Positions 1 through 9,000 of a DNA stretch of 64,000 nucleotides are shown piece by piece (the stretch's first letter is position 1; each line of letters starts with the position of its first letter). The DNA lies in the NCBI RefSeq assembly GCF_963517015.1, contig NZ_CAUQDV010000001.1:1742001-1806000 (forward strand). Direction: 5' to 3'. The translations under genes were made by a program, and so were the position numbers. The DNA comes from an uncultured Devosia sp. (lineage in GTDB: Bacteria; Pseudomonadota; Alphaproteobacteria; Rhizobiales; Devosiaceae). The notes below the pieces were generated by a model. It had not been told where the DNA came from. It did no database searches and saw nothing but the letters and a program-made list of their open reading frames with translations.

Positions 1-293
1 ATGGAGACCATGAGCATGGAGCCATTCTGACCGACCACTTCATAATCGAGATCGACCCCGACCACGGCATCGGCGCCCATGCGTTCGGCTTCATAGGCCA
101 ATTCGTCATAGGCCTGACGGCGGGCATCGCGCAGGGCGCCTTCATAGGCGCCGGCGCGGCCACCGACGATGTCACGAATGCCGGCAAACAGGTCCTTGAA
201 GATATTGGCGCCGACGATGACCTCGCCGGTGACGATGCCGAGATAGTCCTTGATCGGGCGGCCTTCGAGCGTGGGGGTGGTCGAGATGATCAT
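1..293 (-). CDS. YbjQ/UPF0145-family (DUF74) protein, C-terminus cut by window edge
   Basis: Small cytosolic protein of the YbjQ (heavy-metal-binding domain, DUF74) family, whose precise biochemical role is not settled. The reading frame opens with MIISTTPTLEGRPI and carries the family hallmarks in order: an N-terminal strand, the VTGEVIVGAN block, an Arg-rich helix (RDIVGGRAGAYE), and the conserved GADAVVGVDLDYE near residues 79-91. About 97 residues are visible and the family is usually 105-110 long, so only a few C-terminal residues are missing. An SD-like AGGAG lies about 6 nt before the ATG at 293. No neighbour on its downstream side can be seen, so operon context is unknown. The family assignment is firm; function is not. 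Confidence 0.88.
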   Translation of the reverse strand, partial: MIISTTPTLEGRPIKDYLGIVTGEVIVGANIFKDLFAGIRDIVGGRAGAYEGALRDARRQAYDELAYEAERMGADAVVGVDLDYEVVGQNGSMLMVS

Positions 294-432
294 GTGTGTC
301 TCCTCACTGGATAGAGAAGAGATAGGCGTGGTGTTGGGCGGACAAAAGACGGGAAAGAAAAAAGCATCGCCAAATGTCGAAGTCTGCGCAAACTGCGCGA
401 CATGGTGGTGAAACAGGCCAGAGGAGGTCCAG

Positions 433-858
433 ATGCTTGCCGTTACCAGCTATCCCGAAGTGTATGTCCAACTCACTGGTGCCAAGGTGGAGGAGCAGCT
501 TGCCGCCTATTTGGCGCTCGCCAAGGCGGTCGCGGGCAATGCGGCGGCCGAACAGGCGCTGGCCAATTTTGCACCGGGCTATTTCGCCACGGCGCTGCTC
601 GCGCTCGATCATCACTTCATGCACCGCATGCGCGGCGCCGAGGGCAAGGATGGCAATGCGCTCAACGAGGTGCGGATGCTGGGTGATGCGATCATGGAGA
701 ATGATGGCGTGCTGACGGAAAACAAGACGATCAAGTATCGGTCGGAAAAATCACTGGCCGGGGTGGGGATCGGGGAGACGGTGGTGCTGAATGCGGAGAC
801 GTTCGGGCGGCTGACGAAGGCTTATGTGGAGGAGATCGGGAAGCGGTTTCCGGGGTAG
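433..858 (+). CDS. Hypothetical protein, 141 aa, function unrecognised
   Basis: I do not recognise a named family. The start is well supported: a GAGGAGGTCC ribosome site ends a few bases before the ATG. The protein is soluble, with no signal peptide or membrane segment. It is mostly helical in its first 65 residues, where there is a conserved-looking stretch ALLALDHHFMHRMRG. The C-terminal half has the pattern NEVRMLGDAIMENDGVL followed by a strand-rich region with a basic KYRSEKS. The His-rich pair (HH, then H three residues later) could bind metal or be structural, but that is speculation. It stands alone, divergent from the YbjQ gene, with a repeat and the end of uvrD downstream. The clean start, codon use like its neighbours and lack of internal stops make it a real gene. 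Confidence 0.75.
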   Translation: MLAVTSYPEVYVQLTGAKVEEQLAAYLALAKAVAGNAAAEQALANFAPGYFATALLALDHHFMHRMRGAEGKDGNALNEVRMLGDAIMENDGVLTENKTIKYRSEKSLAGVGIGETVVLNAETFGRLTKAYVEEIGKRFPG

Positions 859-879
859 GGGGCAAGATGGTGCCGCGGG

Positions 880-1036
880 TATCCTCCACCGCTTGCGGGG
901 GAGGGGAACCGCCCATAGGGCGGTGGAGGGGGGAGCCGCTTGCTCGGTCTCGTCAGGGATCAGCAAGTCCGGCGCGTGCTGCTCCCCTCTCCACCACGCT
1001 ACGCGTGGTCCCCCTCTCCCGTAAACGGGAGAGGAT
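880..1036. repeat. Intergenic palindromic repeat region (CCTCCACC/GGTGGAGG type)
   Basis: About 155 bp made of nested inverted repeats. A TCCTCCACCGC arm is answered by GCGGTGGAGG some 30 bases later, CCTCTCC...GGGAGAGG closes the right part, and short inner hairpins such as CCACGC-TA-GCGTGG lie between. It carries no plausible coding frame. It resembles the C-rich hairpin repeats at 33492-33607 and 61835-61951 in style (cctcccc arms around a variable core) but not base for base. It is probably a non-coding mobile-type intergenic repeat that also folds at the RNA level. Confidence 0.6.
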
Positions 1037-1087
1037 GGGCTCCGAGTTTGTGGGAACGTCGTGCCATTCGGGCATTGCTCTCATGGC

Positions 1088-1132
1088 CTTAGCGCCTAAA
1101 ATCGCTCCACTGGAGCGATTTTAGGCGCTAAG
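1088..1132. other. Near-perfect 45-bp palindrome overlapping the uvrD stop codon
   Basis: Arms of 22 bp (cttagcgcctaaaatcgctc plus ca, and its exact complement) flank a single central C. On the minus strand it contains the last bases and TAG stop of uvrD. It has no T-run, so it is not a canonical intrinsic terminator, although a long cruciform or hairpin at the 3' end of a transcript could still protect or end the mRNA. Confidence 0.85.
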
Positions 1133-3488
1133 CCTTCTTAACAAAGCTCTCCAGCACCTTCTTGGGGCCGGCTTTTTCGAATTCGATGCTGAGCTTGTTG
1201 CCTTCGATCTGGGTGATGGCGCCGTAGCCGAACTTGAGGTGGAAGACGCGTTCGCCCAGGGCAAAGGCGGAGCGGTCGTTGCCGAGGTCGACCGAGCGGG
1301 CGACGAGGTCGCCTTCGATGGTCAGCGGGCCGCCGCCCTTGCGGGAGGATTGCTGGGCGCGGGCGCGTTGCCAGCCGGGGGTTTCATAGACGCTTTCGAA
1401 CGGGTCGACCTTGTTGAAGCGGGAAGAGGCGCCGCCGCCACCGCCATAGCCGTAGCCGCCATAGGATGAGCCGGTGTCGGTGACCTCCACCGCTTCGGCG
1501 GGAAGTTCGTCGAGGAAGCGGGAGGGGATGGCGGACTGCCAGAGGCCGTGGATGCGGCGGTTCTGGGCGGCAGAGATGCGAACCTGCTTGCGGCCACGGG
1601 TAATGCCGACATAGGCAAGGCGCCGCTCTTCCTCGAGACCGGCGCGGCCGCTTTCGTCCATGCTGCGCTGGCTGGGGAAGGTGCCTTCTTCCCAGCCAGG
1701 GAGGAAGACCGTGTTGAATTCCAGACCCTTGGCGCCGTGCAGCGTCATGATGGTGACGGCATCGCTGGCTTCGGTGCTGTCGCGGTCCATGACCAGGGAA
1801 ATGTGTTCGAGAAAGCCGCCGAGCGTGTCGAACTCCTCCATGGAACGGCTGAGTTCCTTGAGGTTTTCCTTGCGGCCTTCGGATTCCGCCGATTTGTCGG
1901 CAGTGAGCATGTCGGTGTAGCCGCTCTCTTCAAGGATGCGCTCGACCAGTTCGAAGGGCTTCATCGACTGCGCGTGGAAGGCCCAGTCGTCAAACTGGGA
2001 AACCAGGCTCAGCAGTGTGCTGCGCTGCTTAGGCTTGAGTTCCTCGGTCTCGACCAGCATCCTGATGGCAGAGAGCAGGGGGACGTTGGCGGCGCGAGCG
2101 GCGCTGTTCAGCAGCTGGACGGTTGAGTCTCCAAGGCCACGCTTGGGGGTATTGATGATGCGGCCAAGGGCCAGATCATCGGCTGGCTGAGCAACAAGGC
2201 GCAGATAGGCGATGGCGTCGCGGATTTCCTTGCGCTCATAAAAGCGCGGGCCGCCGATGACGCGATAGTTCAGCCCGAGCGTGATAAAGCGCTCTTCGAA
2301 TTCGCGCATCTGGAAGGAGGCGCGCACCAGGATGGCCATGGAGTTTAAGCTGTCACCAGCGCGCTGGAACTGCTCGATCTCTTCGCCGACAGTGCGGGCT
2401 TCTTCCTCGGAATCCCAGACCTGGGTGACGGAAACCGGATCGCCCTTCTCGCCGACATCGGTCTGCAGGGTCTTGCCGAGCCGGCCCTCGTTGAAGGCGA
2501 TCAGGGTCGAGGCGGCCTTGAGGATATTGGAAGTCGAGCGGTAGTTGCGCTCGAGCTTGATGACCTTGGCGCCCGGAAAATCCTTTTCGAAGCGCAGGAT
2601 GTTGTCGACCTCGGCGCCGCGCCAGCCATAGATGGACTGGTCGTCATCGCCCACCACGCAGATATTGGCTTCGCTGGCGGGTTTGCCCGCTGCCAGCAGG
2701 CGCAGCCAGAGATATTGCGCGATGTTGCTGTCCTGATACTCGTCGACCAGCATGTATTTGAACTTGCGGTGATACTCCGCCAGCACATCCGGATGTTCCT
2801 TGAACAGGCGGATGCATTCGAGGAGCAGGTCGCCGAAATCGGCGGCGTTGAGTGTCTTGAGGCGGGCCTGGTAGGCGGCATAGAGCTTGGCGCCACGACC
2901 GTTCGCATAAGAGCCACTATCGGCCGGCGAGACGTCCTTGGGCAACAGGCCCTTGTTCTTCCAGCCATCCATCATCGAGGCGAACAGTTTCGCCGGCCAA
3001 CGCTTCTCGTCGATGCCGTCGGCGTCCAGAAGCTGCTTGATCAGCCGGATCTGGTCGTCGGAATCGAGAATGGTGAAGGCGCTGGTCAGGCCAACCAGGC
3101 CGGCATGCTGGCGCAGGATGCGCGCGCCGATGGAGTGAAACGTGCCCGACCACGGCATGGCTTCGAGCCGCGGCACCAGCTTTTCGATGCGCTCCTTCAT
3201 TTCCCGCGCAGCCTTGTTGGTGAAGGTCACGGAAAGGATCTGGGAGGGCCAGGCTCGATTGGTGTTGATGATATGGGCAATGCGGGTGGTCAGCACGCGC
3301 GTCTTGCCCGTGCCGGCGCCGGCCAGGACGAGCAGGGGGCCGTCAATGCTTTCCACCGCGTCGCGCTGTTCCTCGTTCAGGCCGCTCAGATAATCGGGCG
3401 CCTGGTTGCGCTTGAACTGGCTGGTGATCGCACCGGCTCTGGGGCGGTCAAAATGGGGGGCTTCACCGGGCATTGAGGGCCTTTTCAT
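1128..3488 (-). CDS. uvrD: UvrD/PcrA-type SF1A DNA helicase
   Basis: ATP-driven 3'-5' DNA helicase of nucleotide excision and mismatch repair, acting on chromosomal DNA in the cytosol. All SF1A signatures are visible: Q-motif LNEEQRDAV near residue 38, Walker A AGAGTGKT at 56-63, motif Ia TFTNKAAREM, motif II VDEYQDSN near 250, motif III GDDDQSIYGWRGA, motif IV NYRST, motif V TLHGAKGLEF and motif VI YVGITRGR. A Gly-rich linker leads to a C-terminal Tudor-like module (FHLKFGYGAITQIEGNKL) that in UvrD/PcrA contacts partners such as RNA polymerase. The length of 786 aa is typical. The start at 3488 has no obvious ribosome site; the Met six codons on is an alternative. It is monocistronic, divergent from the phytase-like gene, and its stop is inside a long palindrome. 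Confidence 0.97.
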   Translation of the reverse strand: MKRPSMPGEAPHFDRPRAGAITSQFKRNQAPDYLSGLNEEQRDAVESIDGPLLVLAGAGTGKTRVLTTRIAHIINTNRAWPSQILSVTFTNKAAREMKERIEKLVPRLEAMPWSGTFHSIGARILRQHAGLVGLTSAFTILDSDDQIRLIKQLLDADGIDEKRWPAKLFASMMDGWKNKGLLPKDVSPADSGSYANGRGAKLYAAYQARLKTLNAADFGDLLLECIRLFKEHPDVLAEYHRKFKYMLVDEYQDSNIAQYLWLRLLAAGKPASEANICVVGDDDQSIYGWRGAEVDNILRFEKDFPGAKVIKLERNYRSTSNILKAASTLIAFNEGRLGKTLQTDVGEKGDPVSVTQVWDSEEEARTVGEEIEQFQRAGDSLNSMAILVRASFQMREFEERFITLGLNYRVIGGPRFYERKEIRDAIAYLRLVAQPADDLALGRIINTPKRGLGDSTVQLLNSAARAANVPLLSAIRMLVETEELKPKQRSTLLSLVSQFDDWAFHAQSMKPFELVERILEESGYTDMLTADKSAESEGRKENLKELSRSMEEFDTLGGFLEHISLVMDRDSTEASDAVTIMTLHGAKGLEFNTVFLPGWEEGTFPSQRSMDESGRAGLEEERRLAYVGITRGRKQVRISAAQNRRIHGLWQSAIPSRFLDELPAEAVEVTDTGSSYGGYGYGGGGGASSRFNKVDPFESVYETPGWQRARAQQSSRKGGGPLTIEGDLVARSVDLGNDRSAFALGERVFHLKFGYGAITQIEGNKLSIEFEKAGPKKVLESFVKKA

Positions 3489-3591
3489 CGCATTGGCGCC
3501 AGTTTAGCGCATGCGGCGCGCAATTGCAGAATCTTATTTTGTTCTCATCGGCAATATAGGCACGCAGGACGGCAATGTATAGGCAAAGGGC

Positions 3592-3620
3592 CTGTCATCT
3601 GTCCGTCATGAATCCGTCAT
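3592..3620 (+). promoter_or_regulatory. PHO box: three PhoB-type repeats at 11-bp spacing
   Basis: Three heptamers follow each other exactly 11 bp apart: CTGTCAT (3592-3598), CCGTCAT (3603-3609) and CCGTCAT (3614-3620). The known PhoB site is CTGTCAT repeated with a 4-bp spacer, so this is an almost ideal tandem site with one extra half-site. It ends 55 bp before the ATG of the secreted phytase-like gene, the right distance to sit over a -35 region, and it faces away from uvrD. It implies induction of that gene under phosphate starvation through PhoR/PhoB (not in this window). Confidence 0.85.
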
Positions 3621-3675
3621 CGGAGAGTCGCGCCCCGAGCCTATCGGAGGCGCCATTCATTCCAGGGGGACTTCA

Positions 3676-5838
3676 ATGAATTCGCCAAAACTGCTGACGG
3701 CGCTGACCGCCGCTCTGCTGGCCACGACTGTTTCGGCCAATGCTGCCGAATATTTCAACCGCGTCGCCAGCTTCCCGGTTGGCCAGAACAATCCGGAAGC
3801 CGAAGCCAGCTCGTCGGAAATCATCACCGCCACCGATGACGGCATGACGCTGATCTATTCGGACAGCCCGGCCGGCGGCGTCGGCTTTGTCGACATTTCG
3901 GACATCAAGGCGCCCAAGGCTGCCGGTTTCATCCAGCTCGAAGGCGAGCCGACCTCGGTCACCGTGATCGGCGAAAAGGCCTATGTGGCTGCCGATACGT
4001 CGGAAAGCTTCACCGAGCCATCCGGCAAGCTCTATGTCATCGACATTGCCAGCAAGGCCGTGGACGGCGAATTCGAACTGGGCGGCCAGCCCGACTCGAT
4101 CGCGCATAACAAGGACAACACGATCCTTGCCATCGCCATCGAGAACCAGCGCGACGAAGACGTCAATGACGGCGCGATCCCGCAGGCTCCGGCCGGTTTC
4201 CTGACTGTGATCACGCTGGATAATGGCGCCGTCACCGAAGCGGGCATCAAGAAGGTCGAGCTGACCGGCCAGTCGATCGCTCCCGATGATGCCGAAGCCG
4301 AATTTGTCGACTTCAACGACAATGACGAAATCGCCGTCACCCTTCAGGAAAACAACTACGTCGCCATCATCGACGCCAAGACGGCTACGGTTGTCGGCGG
4401 CTTTGAAGCCGGCGAGACCGGCGTTTCGGGCGTCGACACCAAGAATGACGGCAAGATCGATTTTTCTGCCGACAAGGACGCCGTTCCGCGCGAGCCAGAC
4501 GCCGTCAAGTGGCTCGACAATGAGCGTCTCGCCATCGCCAATGAAGGCGACTGGAATGGCGGTTCGCGTGGCTGGACCATCTTCAGCCGCGAGGGTGAAG
4601 TGCTGTTCGACTCGGGTAATACGCTCGACGTCAATGCGGCCCAGCTCGGCCACTATCCCGACTATCGCAACAAGAAGGGCGTCGAGCCCGAAGGGATGGA
4701 AGTCGCCACCTTCGGTGACGCCCAGTATATCTTCATCGCCGAGGAACGCTCCTCGCTGATCGCGGTCTACAAGGACAATGGCGCCGAGCCGGAATTCATC
4801 CAGACCCTGCCGTCGGGCATTTCGCCGGAAGGCGTGGTTGCCATCCCGTCGCGCAACCTGATCGCAACGGCCAATGAAGTCGACCTGCGCGAAGATGGCG
4901 GCGTTGGCAGCCATGTCATGATCTATGAGCTCAGCGAAGGCGATGCACCGGCCTATCCGACCATCATGAGCGACCTCGATGCCGATGGTCACCCGATCGG
5001 CTGGTCAGCGATTTCGGGCGCCGTGGGCGATGCCGAAAAGCCGGCGACGCTTTATGCCGTGTCGGACAATGCGCTCTATGCCGCCCCGGCGATCTATACG
5101 ATCGACGCTTCGGCCGTGCCGGCCAAGATCACGGGCAAGACCATCATCACCCGCAATGGTGAAGTGGCCCAGCTGATCGACATGGAAGGCATCACGCTGG
5201 ATGGCGAAGGCGGCTTCTGGCTGGCCAATGAAGGCGACAGCGACAAGCTGACCCCGCATGCGCTGATCCATGTGAATGGCGATGGCGAAATCCAGGACGA
5301 GATCGGTTTCCCGGTTGCGCTGCTGGCTGGCCAGAAGCGCTTTGGCGCCGAGGGCATTGCCAAGGTTGGCGATACGCTCTGGGTCGCGATGCAGCGCGAA
5401 TGGGGTGATGACGAGAAGGGCTTCGTGAAGCTCCTCGCTTACAACCTTGAAACCGAAGAATGGGGCGCTGTCAGCTATCCGCTGGAAGCGGCACCGGAAG
5501 GCGGCTGGGTTGGTCTCAGCGAAATCACCGTGCATGGCGACTACGCCTATATCGTCGAGCGCGACAACCAGATCGCCGACAAGGCTGGCCTCAAGGCCAT
5601 CTACCGTGTCTCCCTGAGCGGGATGGTGCCGGCTGCCCTCGACGGCGAACTGCCGGTCGTCAGCAAGGAACTGGTGCGTGACCTGATCCCCGATCTCAAG
5701 ACCCAGAACGGCTATGTGGTCGACAAGGTGGAGAGCTTTGCCATCGACTCGGACGGCAATGGCTTCGTCATCACCGACAATGACGGCGTGGATGACAGCT
5801 CGGGCGAGACCCATTTCTGGTCGATCGGCGCTCTCTGA
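3676..5838 (+). CDS. Secreted esterase-like activity of phytase family protein
   Basis: Exported protein of 720 aa with a Sec signal peptide (residues about 1-24, cleavage after SANA-A). The N-terminal 430 residues look like a beta-propeller of the choice-of-anchor type (repeats such as GFVDISDIKAPKAAGF, LYVIDIASKAVDGEF). From about residue 440 the phytase-like esterase domain (PF13449 type) follows, with the motif GITLDGEGGFWLANEGDSD. Members are thought to act on organic phosphate esters outside the cytoplasm, and the strong PHO box upstream supports a role in phosphorus scavenging. An AGGGGGA ribosome site lies 5 nt before the ATG. Single gene, closed by a strong terminator. The exact substrate cannot be read from the sequence. 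Confidence 0.88.
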   Translation: MNSPKLLTALTAALLATTVSANAAEYFNRVASFPVGQNNPEAEASSSEIITATDDGMTLIYSDSPAGGVGFVDISDIKAPKAAGFIQLEGEPTSVTVIGEKAYVAADTSESFTEPSGKLYVIDIASKAVDGEFELGGQPDSIAHNKDNTILAIAIENQRDEDVNDGAIPQAPAGFLTVITLDNGAVTEAGIKKVELTGQSIAPDDAEAEFVDFNDNDEIAVTLQENNYVAIIDAKTATVVGGFEAGETGVSGVDTKNDGKIDFSADKDAVPREPDAVKWLDNERLAIANEGDWNGGSRGWTIFSREGEVLFDSGNTLDVNAAQLGHYPDYRNKKGVEPEGMEVATFGDAQYIFIAEERSSLIAVYKDNGAEPEFIQTLPSGISPEGVVAIPSRNLIATANEVDLREDGGVGSHVMIYELSEGDAPAYPTIMSDLDADGHPIGWSAISGAVGDAEKPATLYAVSDNALYAAPAIYTIDASAVPAKITGKTIITRNGEVAQLIDMEGITLDGEGGFWLANEGDSDKLTPHALIHVNGDGEIQDEIGFPVALLAGQKRFGAEGIAKVGDTLWVAMQREWGDDEKGFVKLLAYNLETEEWGAVSYPLEAAPEGGWVGLSEITVHGDYAYIVERDNQIADKAGLKAIYRVSLSGMVPAALDGELPVVSKELVRDLIPDLKTQNGYVVDKVESFAIDSDGNGFVITDNDGVDDSSGETHFWSIGAL

Positions 5839-5859
5839 GCCGTGACCTGATGCAATTTG

Positions 5860-5893
5860 AACGGCCGGGCATCGCGCCCGGCCGTTTCTTTTT
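5860..5893 (+). terminator. Intrinsic terminator of the phytase-like gene
   Basis: An 11-bp perfect GC-rich stem (AACGGCCGGGC / GCCCGGCCGTT) with a 5-nt loop is followed by TCTTTTT, 22 bp after the stop codon. Confidence 0.92.
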
Positions 5894-6017
5894 GCCGCGA
5901 TGAAGCGAGTTTGATCGGAAGGGCCAAATCTGGTCGTGTATTCAAGGTGGTGGCGGGGTTGCGCCAAAGGCGCTCTTGCCTACTATTCTCCATGCTCACA
6001 GGGGTGAATAACGGGCC

Positions 6018-9000
6018 GTGCTCAATCGCATCTACATCGTCGTCGGGCTGCTGGCGATCATCGTGCTGGGCGGCGCATTCATTGCGCCCCATTTCATCCG
6101 CTGGAGCGACTATCGCCTGCGGATGGAAGAGCTTGCGACGGCCATGCTGGGCACGCCGGTGACGGTGCGCGGCAATATCGAGTTCACGCTGCTGCCGCAG
6201 CCGCGGCTGCATTTCGATGACGTTCTGGTCGGCTCGACCGAGGCGCCGGCCGCGACGGTGGACAGTGTCGAAGCCGATTTTTCGCTGATGGATTTCCTGC
6301 GCGACAATTACAATATCACGCGCCTGGTGCTGAGCCGGCCGGTGATCGACTTCACGGTGGACGAGAACGGCTTTTTCGGCAGCGGTGTATCGCTTGAAAC
6401 CGGCAATGGCGGGGTGGGACTGAGCCAGGCCACGGTGATTGGCGGGACGGTGCGGCTGATCGAAGAGCGAAGCGGCGAACAGTTCGCGGCCGAAAACGTC
6501 AGCGGAGAATTGCGGCTTTCCAACTTCAGCGGACCGATCGCCTTCACCGGCTCCGGTGACTATCGCGGCGAGACCTTCAGCGTCCGGCTCAATTCCGGCG
6601 CTGTGGATGGTAACGGAAGGTCACGGCTTTCCGCTTTCGTGCAGCCTCAGTCCACGGGATTTTCGCTCTCGGCTGACGGGCTGTTCGAGCCGGGCATGGC
6701 ACCAAAATTCGACGGCAACCTGATCTACCGACAGAAGCCGGCGACCGGCGAGAGTGCCGAGCAGATCCGCGGCGACCTGGTGTTCGAGAGCAAGTTGACG
6801 GCATCGACCGATCGCGTGGTGCTTTCGGGCTATACGTTGCGGCCCGACGAGAACCGGGCCGGCACACGCCTGACCGGCGCCGCCAGCATCCAGCTTGGCG
6901 ACGAACGCAGTTTCGATGCGGTGATCTCGGGTGGGGTGTTTTCGCTGCCGCCGCGCGACGCCAAGGAAGAGGGCGGCCAGCCCTATGAGCTGGTGCGACT
7001 GCTCGCCGAATTGCCGGCCCTGCCGATGCCGCCGTTGGCGGGGCGTATTGGCGTCGATCTGGCCGAAATGGGACTGCGCGGGTTTTCGCTGCGCAATGTG
7101 CGGGTGGATGCCACGACGGACGGCTCAAGCTGGACGGTGGAGGACTTCACGGGCCAGCTACCGGGCGACACGCGGTTGCGGGTCGCGGGCCAGCTCGGAT
7201 CAGACGGTGCCCATGCCGTGTTCCGGGGCGATGTGTCGATCGACACGACGCGGCTCGATGGGCTGGCGGCGCTCTGGCGCAAGCCGGATGAGGACAATGT
7301 CCTGTTCAACGTGCCCGCCTCGCTCAGCGGGCGGGTCATTCTGGGCGGCGACGCGCTGGGTTTGAGCGATGGCGCGCTCAGGATCGAGGATACGACACAT
7401 CGCGCGGAGATGCGCATGGGCTTTGGCGAAGAAAAGCGGCTCGACCTGGTCGGCCATTTCGACACGCTCAATGCCAATGACAGCGCCGTACTTGCAGCGC
7501 TGCTGCCCAATGCCTCGGCCGACCCGACATTTGGCGTCAGCTTTCCGGCGGGAAGTTTCTCGCTGACAGCCAATTCTGCGCGGGTGATGGGACTGGATGG
7601 CACGACGCTGGTTGCCGAAGGGCAATGGCGGCAGGGGCAGATCAGCCTGTCGCGACTGTCTGCCGCGGACTGGGGCGGGGTGGGGCTCGACACGACGCTC
7701 AACGCGTCCGGTACGCTTGCCGAGCCGGTCCTCTCCGGCTCGGGGCTGCTGCGCGTCGTCGGCGGCGATGCTCCGGCGATGAACCTGATCTACGACCTAT
7801 TCGATACGCCTCGGGCCTGGCGGGATTTTCTGGCGCGATCCGCCCCGGCGGACCTGATGATCGATGTCGGCGAGCCGAGCGAGGGCGCCCAAACGGTGGC
7901 CATGAGCGGTGCGCTGGGAGCGGGCCAGCTCAATCTGCGTGCTGACCTCAGCAGTGGTCTGCAGGCGCTGGCGAGCGCGCCCTTGCAGGTGACGGGTGCC
8001 TTGGAGGCCAGCGATGTGGCTGGATTGACGCGCCAGATCGGGCTCGGCGATGCCGATCTGTTCGACGGCGAAGGGTCGATGCTGGTCAGCTTTGGCCTTG
8101 AAGGTACGCCAAGCGAAAGTCTGGTGAGCACGATCACGGCCAGTCTCGGCGAGGAGAACCTGAGCTTTTCCGGGAACTTGTCGGCAAAGGATGGCGGAGA
8201 GATTCAAGGTACGGGTGAGCTCGATGCGCGGTTGAGCGATGCTGGTGCGCTGGCGCGCATCGTGGGCGCCCGTGGGCTCAGCCTGCCGCTGGTAAGCGGA
8301 AATGCGCAGGTGCACTTCGAAGGCGAGCGGCTTGCCCGCCTGACCGATATTGCCGGCACCTCTGGCGATATCGGCTTTTCGGGGGAACTGGCCCTGTCAC
8401 GCACGGGCACGACCACCGCCGTGAGCGGCGATATTTCCGTGGACCTGGTCTCGGCCGAGGGCCTTGCCGCGGCCATGTTCGGCCCGGCGGCGCTCGTGGC
8501 GGGCGATGGCGTCTGGCCCGAGGGTCCGCTGGCGACCGACAGCGAGACGCGGCATACGCGGGGCACGGTAACGGTCAGCGCCGGTGCGCTGGCGGTGGGC
8601 GGTGCCGAGCGCTTCGGGGCAACGACGTTCGAGCTCAGCTGGGATGAGACCCGCATCCGTCTCGCCCGCTTCGAGGCCAATGCCGGTGAGGGGCGCCTGG
8701 GACTGGACATTGCAGTCTGCTGTTCGGGGCCGTTGACCGATCGTACGGTGAGTGGCCGGCTGACACTGACAGGATTGTCAATGGACCAGGTGACGACGCC
8801 CCCTATCGCCGAAGGGCTGGATGGCATGGTCGATGGCGGCCTGCGCTTCGAGGGCACAGGCGCGAGCCTTGCCGAGGTGCTGGGCGCAGCGTCGGGCGAA
8901 GGCAATTTCACCATAGCGGATTTTTCGGCGCAGCGGCTTTCGCCCAATGTCTTTCTGACCGTCGCCAGCCTCGATGATGTCCTCAACATGGAGCCGGACG

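Noticed and set aside
3673..4992. 439-codon minus-strand frame under the phytase-like gene
   Set aside because: Mirror frame of a well-supported secreted protein with signal peptide, PHO box and terminator; no motif of its own.
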